A stretch of 44,665 nt of DNA from Clostridia bacterium (lineage in GTDB: Bacteria > Bacillota > Clostridia > Oscillospirales > Acutalibacteraceae): positions 1 to 44,665 of the forward strand of contig JAFQGI010000028.1 in assembly GCA_017415515.1 (NCBI GenBank), given 5' to 3'. Both the position numbers and the translations under genes were made by a program. The notes under the pieces are model-generated. The model saw nothing but the letters and a program-made list of their open reading frames with translations. It did no database searches and was not told the origin of the DNA. The first letter of the stretch is position 1, and the number at the start of each line of letters is the position of its first letter. Positions 25,545-34,000 of this stretch are shown piece after piece.

Positions 25545-26918
25545 TTACAGATTTTCCATGATCTCCAGGAACTTCTCGGGCTTGCAGTCGGCATAGTTGA
25601 CAACCTTCTCGTTGAAGGTGATTTTCAGCGCGGCGACAGCCTCGGACACTTCCTTGTCAAACTCTTCGTATTTCTTGGTGTAGATGATGCTCTCTTTGGC
25701 ATCCTCGTATACGGCACCCTCTTTGCCCTCGTCGTCCTTGTCGATGCTCAGACGCTCGATGAGAGCCATGGTGGGGGTGGAGCCGCCGGCCTTGTATTCG
25801 ACGATCTTGCACTCGCCTTCCTTAATGCCTTCCTGCTCCACCTTGCCGTCTTTGTCGGTTTTGCCGATGATGGCGTCCTTCAAAGCCTCGTCAAAGTCCT
25901 TGCTGGCAGAGTCCACGTCCTGACGATGGTTGTGCTCGTGCTCGTGCTCCTCTTCCTCCTCAGCGCCGGTGGTGCCGGTGGTGGTGGAGGCATCGGAGCC
26001 GGTGCCGGAGGTGCTGCCGGTGGCAGTGGTGGTCGTGGTGGTGGGGGCAGCGGTGGTGGTCGTGGTGGCAGCAGAGGTGCCGGTGCCGGTGGCAGAAGCA
26101 TTGGTGCCGGTGCCGGTGGTGGTCGTGGTCTTGGTGGCCTCGGTCTTCTTCAGGTCGGTGATGGCCTCCTGATCCTTCTCATAGACCTCGTAGGCGGCGT
26201 CAAAGCCTTCCTTCTCATAGACCTCCATGTACTTGTTCATGTAGTCCATGATCTTCTTGTAGGCTTCGCCCTCTTTGTCCAGCTCTTTGCCGTTGCTGTC
26301 GGTCAAAGCGATGGAGATCGCCTTGTAGGAGAGATAATTCTCCTCAAAATATTTCTTCAGCTCGTCCTCGGCGACGGCACGCTTGCCGCCGGCGCCGTAC
26401 AGGCCGTAGAAAGCGGAACGCTCGTTGAGGTTGGCGTTCTTCAGCGCATAGGCATAGCTGTCGTTGTTGAAGCCCAGCTCAATGAAGGCGTCCTTCTCCA
26501 AGGAAGCCAAGCTCTTGTTGACCTCGCCCTCATCCTCGGCGATCCATTTGAGACCGTTGTCCTTCATCATCTGGGTCAGCACGATCTGACGCTTGATGTT
26601 GTCCTGAGCACAACGGATGATGTAGTCGGAAAGGGGGATCTTCTCACCGCTCTCGCCGTAGGGGAAGGTCTGCTCCCAAGGGTTCAGACCATAGGAAGCG
26701 TACTGATACAGGCCCTGGTTGAAGTACATATTTTCGAACTCCAAATACAGATAAGCCAAATACTGACCGGTGGTCAGCTCTTTGCCGTCGCCATAGGTGG
26801 CGGCGGTGTTGGGGATCTTGTTAAAGGTGACCTGAGGTCTTTTGCAGCCGGTCAGCATAACCGACAGCAGCAGCACCATGGCCAGCATGGCACAGAGAAT
26901 GCGTTTGGTGTTTTTCAT
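25545..26918 (-). CDS. SurA/PrsA-like lipoprotein with Thr-rich and His/Glu-rich insert
   Basis: A 457-residue lipoprotein. The start at 26918 has CAAGGAGG upstream, and the lipobox LTGC gives Cys25. Residues about 26-270 are a helical SurA_N/PrsA-type chaperone-like region with many Lys/Glu (NIKRQIVLTQMM, EDELKKYFEENYLSYKAISI). Then follows a low-complexity segment of about 80 residues made of Thr/Gly/Ala, ending EEEEEHEHEHNH, a possible metal-binding patch. The C-terminal part (from about 345) resembles the end of peptidyl-prolyl isomerase-like foldases. No clear parvulin motif was seen. A likely role is folding of exported proteins outside the membrane. This is inferred. Confidence 0.75.
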   Translation of the reverse strand: MKNTKRILCAMLAMVLLLSVMLTGCKRPQVTFNKIPNTAATYGDGKELTTGQYLAYLYLEFENMYFNQGLYQYASYGLNPWEQTFPYGESGEKIPLSDYIIRCAQDNIKRQIVLTQMMKDNGLKWIAEDEGEVNKSLASLEKDAFIELGFNNDSYAYALKNANLNERSAFYGLYGAGGKRAVAEDELKKYFEENYLSYKAISIALTDSNGKELDKEGEAYKKIMDYMNKYMEVYEKEGFDAAYEVYEKDQEAITDLKKTEATKTTTTTGTGTNASATGTGTSAATTTTTAAPTTTTTTATGSTSGTGSDASTTTGTTGAEEEEEHEHEHNHRQDVDSASKDFDEALKDAIIGKTDKDGKVEQEGIKEGECKIVEYKAGGSTPTMALIERLSIDKDDEGKEGAVYEDAKESIIYTKKYEEFDKEVSEAVAALKITFNEKVVNYADCKPEKFLEIMENL

Positions 26919-26957
26919 AGCGTTTGTTCCTCCTTGAAGACGCACTTAATCCCGACT

Positions 26958-26986
26958 ATTATACTCGCAAATTTTCGATTTGTCCA
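26958..26986 (-). promoter_or_regulatory. Promoter of the PrsA-like gene
   Basis: Minus strand: TGGACA (26981-26986), 17-bp spacer, TATAAT (26958-26963). Confidence 0.8.
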
Positions 26987-27111
26987 GTATTTTTCGAAAG
27001 AAAAGTCATTTTCTGCAAAGACTGCGCTTTTTTCTTCAAAAAATACGCAAAAAACCGATGCCTTTCGCGCCGAAAATTCCGTCTAATTTTCACAAAATGT
27101 AGTGTGTGTTA

Positions 27112-27140
27112 TTGACACAGACCACTATAAAAGGTATGAT
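27112..27140 (+). promoter_or_regulatory. Promoter of the cofE-like/guaA unit
   Basis: TTGACA (27112-27117), 17-bp spacer, TATGAT (27135-27140), 50 bp before the start codon. Confidence 0.85.
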
Positions 27141-27190
27141 GGTACGTGTGAAAAATGGTAAACCCCTTCATGTGTGAAAGGATGGTATGT

Positions 27191-28390
27191 ATGGCAGAAT
27201 CTGTTCGTTTGGTGGGTACCGTTTCCCGCGGCATCCGCTGTCCCATCATCCGTCAGGGTGATGACCTGGCCGCCATGGTGGCGGACAGCGTGCTGGCCGC
27301 CGCCGAGAGCGAGGGTTTCTCGCTGCGGGATCGCGACGTCGTCGCCCTCACCGAGTCCATCGTGGCTCGCGCTCAGGGCAACTACGCTTCGGTTGACGCC
27401 ATCGCCGCCGATGTGCGCGCCAAATTGGGCGGCGGCACGGTGGGCGTGATGTTCCCCATCCTGTCCCGCAACCGCTTCGCCATCTGCCTCAAGGGCATCG
27501 CCCGCGGCGCCGAGAAGATCGTGCTGATGCTCAGCTATCCCTCCGACGAGGTGGGCAACCACCTCATCACCCTCGACCAGCTGGACGAGGCCGGGGTCAA
27601 CCCCTATTCTGACGTCCTGACGTTGGAGCGCTACCGCGAGCTGTTCGGCGAGAACGTCCACGAGTTCACCGGCGTGGACTACGTGCAGTACTACGGCGAC
27701 CTGATTCGCGCCGAGGGCGCCGAGGTGGAGATCGTCTTCGCCAATCAGCCCCGCGCCATCCTGCAATACGCCGATTGCATCCTCACCTGTGACATCCACA
27801 CCCGCGCCCGCACCAAGCGCATCCTCCGCGAGGCAGGGGCCAAGGTGGTGTGCGGTCTGGACGATATTTTGACCGGCTCTGTTGACGGTAGCGGCTATAA
27901 CGAGCGCTACGGCCTGCTGGGCTCCAACAAAGCCACCGAGGACAGCATCAAGCTGTTCCCCCGTGAGTGCAAGGATCTGGTGCTGGACATCCAAAGCCGC
28001 ATCCTGGCCGCCACCGGTAAGCAGGTGGAGGTGATGGTCTACGGCGACGGCGCTTTCAAAGACCCTCAGGGCAAGATCTGGGAGCTGGCCGACCCCGTGG
28101 TGTCTCCCGCCTTTACCGATGGCCTCATCGGCACCCCCAATGAGTTAAAACTGAAATATTTGGCGGATAACGACTTCAAGGATCTGTCGGGTGACGCGTT
28201 AAAGGCCGCCATCGCCGAGAGCATCCGCCACAAGGACGACAATCTGGTGGGCAATATGGCCTCTCAGGGCACCACTCCCCGTCAGCTCACCGACCTCATC
28301 GGCTCCCTGTGCGACCTGACCTCCGGCTCGGGCGACAAGGGCACCCCCGTGGTGCTGGTGCAGGGCTATTTCGATAATTATACCAATTAA
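27191..28390 (+). CDS. CofE-like (F420-0:L-glutamate ligase family) protein
   Basis: A 399-residue protein. The start at 27191 (MAESVRLVGTVSRGIRCPII) follows AAAGGATGG. The region GDDLAAMVADSV ... RDRDVVALTESIVARAQGNY ... LSRNRFAICLKGIARGAEKI matches the CofE ligase fold, which adds glutamate to a phospho-compound in archaea and actinobacteria. These longer versions occur in many gut Clostridia that are not known to make F420, so the substrate is open. It lies 17 bp upstream of the GMP synthase subunit in one transcript. No other F420 gene is in the window. Confidence 0.75.
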   Translation: MAESVRLVGTVSRGIRCPIIRQGDDLAAMVADSVLAAAESEGFSLRDRDVVALTESIVARAQGNYASVDAIAADVRAKLGGGTVGVMFPILSRNRFAICLKGIARGAEKIVLMLSYPSDEVGNHLITLDQLDEAGVNPYSDVLTLERYRELFGENVHEFTGVDYVQYYGDLIRAEGAEVEIVFANQPRAILQYADCILTCDIHTRARTKRILREAGAKVVCGLDDILTGSVDGSGYNERYGLLGSNKATEDSIKLFPRECKDLVLDIQSRILAATGKQVEVMVYGDGAFKDPQGKIWELADPVVSPAFTDGLIGTPNELKLKYLADNDFKDLSGDALKAAIAESIRHKDDNLVGNMASQGTTPRQLTDLIGSLCDLTSGSGDKGTPVVLVQGYFDNYTN

Positions 28391-28407
28391 CAGGGGAGGT
28401 TTAACCG

Positions 28408-29418
28408 ATGATCGATTACAACGCTAACGTGCGTCCTGCCGAGATGGAGCGCATCACCGATTTTGATAAAGCCAATGCGTTCATTGACGCACAGGTGGAC
28501 GCCATCCGCGCACAGGTGGGGGATAAGAAAGTGTTGCTGGCTCTCTCCGGCGGCGTGGACTCCTCTGTGGTGGCCGCCCTGCTGATTAAGGCTATCGGCA
28601 AGCAGCTGGTTTGCGTCCACGTCAACCACGGCCTGATGCGTAAAAACGAGTCCGAGGGTGTTGTCGAGCTGTTCAAAAACGGCCTGGACGCCAACCTCAT
28701 CTACGTGGACGCCACAGATCGCTTCCTCGACCTGTTAGCGGGTGTTTCCGACCCCGAGAGCAAGCGCAAGATCATCGGCAAGGAGTTCATCGAGGTCTTC
28801 GCCGACGAAGCCCGCAAGTTAGAGGACGTGACCTATCTGGCACAGGGCACCATCTACCCCGACATTTTAGAGTCCATCAAGGCCGCCGAGGGCAAAAAGG
28901 CGGTCAAATCCCACCACAACGTGGGCGGTCTGCCGGAGGATCTGCAGTTCGAGCTGGTGGAGCCTATTAAATTATTGTTTAAGGACGAGGTGCGCGTGGT
29001 GGGCGAGGCGTTGGGTCTGCCCCACGGCATGGTGTATCGTCAGCCCTTCCCCGGCCCCGGTCTGGGGGTGCGTTGCCTGGGCGCCATCACCCGCGACCGT
29101 CTCCACGCCCTGCGTGAGGCGGATGCCATCCTGCGGGAGGAGTTCGACAAGAACGGTCTCGCCGGCAAGGTGTGGCAGTATTTCGTGGTCATCCCCGATA
29201 TTAAGTCGGTGGGCGTCCGCGACGAAAGCCGCTATGAGGGCTGGCCCGCCATCATCCGCGCGGTGAACACCACCGACGCCATGACCGCCACCATCGAGGA
29301 GATTCCGTATGCCATCCTGCACACCATCGTTGACCGCATCACCCACGAGGTGGAGGGTATCAACCGCGTGCTGATGGATCTCACCCCCAAGCCTGTCGGC
29401 ACCATCGAGTGGGAATAA
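28408..29418 (+). CDS. guaA: GMP synthase ATP-pyrophosphatase subunit, lacking the glutaminase domain
   Basis: A 336-residue protein matching the C-terminal two thirds of bacterial GuaA, which converts XMP to GMP. The PP-loop motif is LALSGGVDSSVVAALL. Further signatures are HVNHGLMRKNE, LAQGTIYPDILES, HHNVGGLPEDL, RQPFPGPGLGVRCLG and the C-terminal KPVGTIEWE. The usual N-terminal class I glutamine amidotransferase domain is absent and no such gene is adjacent. It must use ammonia directly or a partner encoded elsewhere, as in archaeal split GMP synthases. The start has GGGGAGG 8 nt upstream. Confidence 0.93.
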   Translation: MIDYNANVRPAEMERITDFDKANAFIDAQVDAIRAQVGDKKVLLALSGGVDSSVVAALLIKAIGKQLVCVHVNHGLMRKNESEGVVELFKNGLDANLIYVDATDRFLDLLAGVSDPESKRKIIGKEFIEVFADEARKLEDVTYLAQGTIYPDILESIKAAEGKKAVKSHHNVGGLPEDLQFELVEPIKLLFKDEVRVVGEALGLPHGMVYRQPFPGPGLGVRCLGAITRDRLHALREADAILREEFDKNGLAGKVWQYFVVIPDIKSVGVRDESRYEGWPAIIRAVNTTDAMTATIEEIPYAILHTIVDRITHEVEGINRVLMDLTPKPVGTIEWE

Positions 29419-29431
29419 CCGAAATGTCAAC

Positions 29432-29475
29432 AAAAAGAGCGATTGGATTTCAGCTGAAATCCAATCGCTTTTTTC
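29432..29475 (+). terminator. Terminator after guaA
   Basis: Perfect 16-bp palindromic stem (29438-29453 / 29454-29469, AGCGATTGGATTTCAG and its complement) followed by TTTTT. Confidence 0.93.
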
Positions 29476-29510
29476 TTTATTTCAATAAAGAAACCGGTTT
29501 TACCGGGGAA

Positions 29511-29665
29511 AGCCTTCCCCTCGAGGGGAAGGGGGACCGCCGAACGGCGGTGGATGAGGTGGTCGTGAAAGGACAACCACCAGCGATGACAGGCGTGGGC
29601 CGTCTGCGACGGCTACACCTCATCAGTCAGCCTAACGGCTGACAGCTTCCCCTCAAGGGGAAGCC
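29511..29665. repeat. MITE-like palindromic intergenic element
   Basis: The left end GCCTTCCCCTCGAGGGGAAG and right end CTTCCCCTCAAGGGGAAGCC are inverse repeats. GGATGAGGTGG near the left and CACCTCATCAG near the right extend the symmetry. The first 55 bp recur at 6451-6505. No reading frame of note is present. Confidence 0.8.
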
Positions 29666-29704
29666 TTTTGCCATATTTGGGTGGCGGAGCGCCGGTGATC
29701 ATTA

Positions 29705-29935
29705 TCAATCCTCTTCCAGCAACTTAGCAGGAGATATTTTTAACACTTCTGCCATCTTAAATAAAGTTTCGAGAGAAACACCACGAACGGTTCCGGTGCC
29801 TTCAACCTGTCCTACAAAATTTACGCTTTTATCAATCAGTTCTGCAAATGTCTCTTGCGTATAACCTGCTTTTTTGCGATAGTAGGCAATTTTCAAGCCC
29901 AATGTAATATACTTTTCAGCAAATTCTGTTTTCAT
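29705..29935 (-). CDS. XRE-family HTH regulator, first XRE/SLOG pair
   Basis: A 76-residue single-domain DNA-binding protein. The start at 29935 has GGAGG 8 nt upstream. The lambda-repressor-type helix-turn-helix is seen as GLKIAYYRKKAGYTQETFAELI ... VNFVGQVEGTG ... SLETLFKMAEVLKISPAKLL. It is more AT-rich than its neighbours and divergent from a SLOG-like gene 136 bp away. The palindrome over the divergent promoter at 30008-30024 is a candidate operator. Confidence 0.88.
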   Translation of the reverse strand: MKTEFAEKYITLGLKIAYYRKKAGYTQETFAELIDKSVNFVGQVEGTGTVRGVSLETLFKMAEVLKISPAKLLEED

Positions 29936-30007
29936 CACAATTCCTCCCTCACACTGATAGTTTACAAGGAGGCGTGCAACTTTATAACTTTTTCAAAGTA
30001 AAAGATT

Positions 30008-30037
30008 ATTTACAACAAGTAAATTATAATATATAAT
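30008..30037 (+). promoter_or_regulatory. SLOG-gene promoter with palindrome over the -35 box
   Basis: TTTACA (30009-30014), 17-bp spacer, TATAAT (30032-30037). The -35 lies within the perfect palindrome ATTTAC-N5-GTAAAT (30008-30024). Further TTTAC copies lie at about 29964 and 30051. Confidence 0.8.
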
Positions 30038-30071
30038 GACTGGTGAAAACTTTACTTGAGGTGATGTGAAA

Positions 30072-30539
30072 ATGGAAACAAATTCTTGTTGTTTTTTCGG
30101 TCATAGAACCATAAACGTAACCGCAGAATTGACCTTGAGCCTTAATGGGATTATCAGAAAATTGATTACGGAAGATAGGGTTGACACCTTTCTTTTCGGC
30201 AGTCGGAGCCAATTTAACGACCTTTGTTATGAACAAGTGACGAAATTAAAAGAGGCGTATCCCCACATACAAAGAATTTATGTGAGAGCCGAATTTCCGG
30301 ACATCACCGAAAACTATGAAGCCTATCTATTGGAGCGTTACGAAGGCACCGATTACCCCGAAACGATCAAGGGCGCGGGAAAAGCGGTGTATGTGGAGCG
30401 TAACCGCACTATGATTGAAAAAAGCCGCTTCTGCGTGGTGTATTGTCGGGAGTGCGGTTTGCCGCCCAACCGCAAAAGCGGAACGTTGCAGGCGTTGGAT
30501 TATGCCGTGAAGAAAGGCAGGGTAGTCATTAAAGTGTAA
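30072..30539 (+). CDS. SLOG-like (Rossmann-type nucleotide/ligand-sensing) protein
   Basis: A 155-residue protein starting METNSCCFFGHRTI after GAGGTGAT. The N-terminal CCFFGHR, the middle FLFGSRSQFNDLC, VERNRTMIEKSRFCVVYCRE and the final KSGTLQALDYAVKKGRVVIK fit the SLOG/DUF1273-type Rossmann fold. That superfamily is predicted to bind nucleotides or related ligands, and members occur in bacterial conflict systems. It is divergent from an XRE regulator. A related gene in the same arrangement lies at 44157. The function is unknown. Confidence 0.78.
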   Translation: METNSCCFFGHRTINVTAELTLSLNGIIRKLITEDRVDTFLFGSRSQFNDLCYEQVTKLKEAYPHIQRIYVRAEFPDITENYEAYLLERYEGTDYPETIKGAGKAVYVERNRTMIEKSRFCVVYCRECGLPPNRKSGTLQALDYAVKKGRVVIKV

Positions 30540-30558
30540 GAAAGTCCCCCAACGCGCA

Positions 30559-30592
30559 AAAACCGCGTACCGAACATTCGGTACGCGGTTTT
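30559..30592. terminator. Bidirectional terminator after the SLOG gene
   Basis: 15-bp stem AAAACCGCGTACCGA / TCGGTACGCGGTTTT with a 4-nt loop. It separates the convergent SLOG-like and small-protein genes. Confidence 0.88.
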
Positions 30593-30606
30593 CATTGTAT
30601 CTACGA

Positions 30607-30843
30607 TTAGATGTTGTGCTCGGCCTTCCAAGCGTTCACCTTGTCCTTGGCCAGACGCTTGATGTCCTCTTTGGCATAGATGGACTCGGCGCCGCCGTTG
30701 ACGTAGAGGAAGAACTTGCCGTCAGCGGTCTCGTACAGGCTCTCCTCGTAGCCGGCGGGATCGCCGAACTCACCGGAGGTGAACTTGCCGATCAGCTGGG
30801 AGGCTTCGGTATCGTACTCAACCTTGCAGATGATCTTCTTCAT
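30607..30843 (-). CDS. Small hypothetical protein (78 residues)
   Basis: Starts MKKIICKVEYDTEASQLIGK after AAAGGAG. A soluble alpha/beta protein without a signal peptide. The pattern YEESLYETADGKFFLYVNGG ... AKEDIKRLAKDKVNAWKAEH resembles small proteins I have seen unannotated in Clostridia. I know no function. It has its own consensus-like promoter and is monocistronic. Codon use is like the GC-rich neighbours. Confidence 0.8.
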   Translation of the reverse strand: MKKIICKVEYDTEASQLIGKFTSGEFGDPAGYEESLYETADGKFFLYVNGGAESIYAKEDIKRLAKDKVNAWKAEHNI

Positions 30844-30898
30844 GGCAGAAAACTCCTTTCGTCAGAATGGATCAAAAGATACTTCTTTTGTCCCACTA

Positions 30899-30927
30899 AT
30901 TGTAGCACACTTTTCACCGTTTTTCAA
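30899..30927 (-). promoter_or_regulatory. Promoter of the small protein
   Basis: Minus strand: TTGAAA (30922-30927), 17-bp spacer, TACAAT (30899-30904). Confidence 0.8.
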
Positions 30928-31018
30928 TGGATAGCGTGTTACAATCGGTTTTTGACGCGTGGCAGTCTTTTGTATCTATTGCACAAAAGAAAGTCCGTCT
31001 TTTGTACATTTCCGTTGG

Positions 31019-31048
31019 TTGCCTTTGCCTGATGTTTTGTGCTATAAT
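31019..31048 (+). promoter_or_regulatory. Promoter of the giant secreted protein
   Basis: TTGCCT (31019-31024), 18-bp spacer, TATAAT (31043-31048). AAGGAGG lies 10 nt before the start codon. Confidence 0.7.
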
Positions 31049-31083
31049 TACCCTGTATTTTTATGTAAGGAGGAAATACCCCT

Positions 31084-34000
31084 ATGAAAATCCGCAAGCT
31101 GATTGCCCTTTTGGCGACCCTGCTGCTGGTGGTCACCCCCATGACCGCTATCGTGCCGGCATCTGTGTCTGCTGAGATGGGCGGCGACTTCCCCTGGACC
31201 GACGCGTCCGAGAAGATGCTCATCGAAGAGATCCTCGAGCGCGATGGCCTCATTGATGGTATCTGGTTCCCTTGGTTTAACGGTGGCCAGACCGGCCACA
31301 ACCTAACCGGCAACGACCTGATGGCCGATTATTACAATTCCAGTTCCACCAAGAACTGGGATCGGGTTGAGATGGATTATTACGGTGCCGATAAGATCTA
31401 CCGTGAGATCTACAACCTGAAGGCCATGGGCTATAACATTATGGCCTACGGCGGCTCCATCTTCGGCGAAGGCGTCATCTTTGACGAAAACGGTGACGTG
31501 CTGGGCATCAAAGAGGAGTACCTCAACAATGCCCGTCGCCTGCTGAACATGTGCCGTGAGATCGGTATGCCTGTGATGTGGAACGTCTATTTCCACGATT
31601 CCTCTATGCCTTCTTACTATGGTATGGAGGGCTGGCACGTGATCTGCCAGATGCTGGGCAACAACGAGATTGCCGATCATTACGCCGAGCGCTTTGTCCG
31701 TCCCCTGTGTGAGATGCTGGCTGAATACCCCGACGTGGTGGCGATCGTTTCCATCGCCGATGAGCCGGAGAACCAGATCAACGATTTGGGCAAGGGCGAC
31801 CATTTTGACACTAAGGGTCGCGAGATGTACGGCGTTAACCAGGACGATATGATCTACTTTATGCAGCAGATCAACGAGGTGGTTCGTGAGGAACTGCCCA
31901 ATGTGGCCCGCACTGTTGCCTCTAACAACGGCAACAAGACCATCTACCGTGATTTCGATCTGGATCTGATGGGTCACAACCAGTACACCGACGGCGACTC
32001 TTTCAAGAGCATCGAGAGCTTGATCACCGATGGCGACGTCATCCTGTCTGAGTACAACGTGGGCTCTGTGATGACCGATGACACCGCCTACGCCAATAAG
32101 CTCATTCAGTTCCGTCAGTGGATGATCGACAACGGTTATAAGGGTGGCTTCCAGTGGTGCTGGATGCCCAATTCCAACCGTTATTCTTCCTATGCTTTGC
32201 AGTCCTCCACCACCGATCCCACGGCGTTCCGTAAGACGGTGGCTCTGCTGAAGTACTTTATGGATGAGTATCGCGCCGAGTATCGCGGCGAGACGTTGGG
32301 CTTGGTGGCTCCCGTGCTGTACGCCAACGCCGGTGACGGCCAGGTGAAATTCCTGCCGTCTAAGCTGGCCACCAAGATCACCGTTCAGCGCTCGGATGAC
32401 GGCGGCTCCACCTGGAAGACGCTGGCCTCCAACGTCAATCAGGCGGATTACGTCAACAGCGATTTGGTGGGCTGCTACACCGACAGCACCACCCGCCCCG
32501 ACAGCGGCTATTGCTACCGCATCATCGCCAGCGATGACAACGGCAACACCGTCACCTCCGAGCCCAACGACCTGGCGGGTACGGACCAGACCTTTAAGAA
32601 AACCTATACTGCCCCCACTTACACCAAAGGTAAGTATTATATCACCTCCACCATGACTGAGAGTCAGGCCAAGCTGACCTCCTTTGGCGTGGAGAAGAAC
32701 CGCCCCTTGAGCGACGCCGTCAACCTGATCCAGAACGGCAGCTTTGAGTCCACCGGCGGCCAGTGGAACAACAGCTCCTTCCTGCAATACGCGCAGGTGG
32801 TGGAGGATGCCACCACCCCCGACGGCAGCAAGAGCCTGTACTTCGACACCTCCGCCCAGAGCAGCGAGGGTTGGTACACCTTCACCGTTACCGGTCTGAA
32901 GGCGAATACCGAGTACACCTTCTCCTCCTTCATTAAGGGTGCCTACCTGTCCGACAGCAACAAGGGTCAGGCTTCCATCGGTGTCATCGACCCCGACACC
33001 GGTAAGTATATGTTCTATTGGGAGTATTTCCGCTCCTATCCTCGCGCCTCCCGCGAGACCAAGCAGATGTACCCCACCGCCTACGATGACGAGTGGCACA
33101 TCCGCTCGGTGACCTTCAACACCGGCTCCCTGACCACCGCCACCATCGCTCTGTACGGCTATTCCTCCCAGATTTGGGTGGACGGTCTGGCGCTGTTCGA
33201 GACCGCCAACGGTATGAAGTACGAGAACGGTGAGTCCTCCAAGGCCATCGTCTCTACCGAGTACAGCCCCGCCTCCGGCGCCACCAACGCCGTGTCCGAT
33301 CCTCTTGTGAACGATGCTTCCTATTGGAACACCGGCGCCGGCTACAAGCAGGGCTTTATGAGCATTGCCTCCGGCAAGCTGACCTACACCGCTTCCTCCG
33401 ACCCCGTGGGTGTGCGCTACACCAAGTGGATCGACGTGAAGCCCGGCACCGATTACTATTATTCCTACACCGTGAATGTCACCTCTGCCGGCAACGGCCG
33501 CGTGGCCCTTTTGGACAACGCCATGCTGCTGCCCAACGAGGTGGTGACCACCGCCTTCTCCTCCACCGGCACCAAGACGGTCACCGGCCGCATCAGCACC
33601 GGCAAGTACGACAAGCTGGGCCTGTGTGTGGTGGACCTGGGCGGCGTGGCCACTATCGACAACATCTATCTGTATGAGGGTGACGCCAGCGTGGTGCTGC
33701 CTACCACCCCCTCTTTCGATGGCTACATCATCAACGGCGACTTCGAGATCGGCTCTTCCAACAACTGGGAGAACCTGTGGAATAACAACACTGTGGCGAT
33801 CGTGGCCGGTCGCGACAGCGCCTTTGCTATCGAGGGCACGGCCAACAGCCAGTACGCTCAGGTGCGTCAGAAGATCACCGTGGAGCCCGACACCGATTAT
33901 ATCATCGAGGTGTGGGCCAAGAACGTGTCTAGTACTAACCTGATTGTCAAGGATATGGCCGACGCCAACCTGAAGCAGGTCTCTCTGCAGGGCAGCGGCG

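Noticed and set aside
30844-31083. Possible small genes in the gap before the giant protein
   Set aside because: Open frames there lack ribosome sites and overlap two promoters. Nothing coding is supported.
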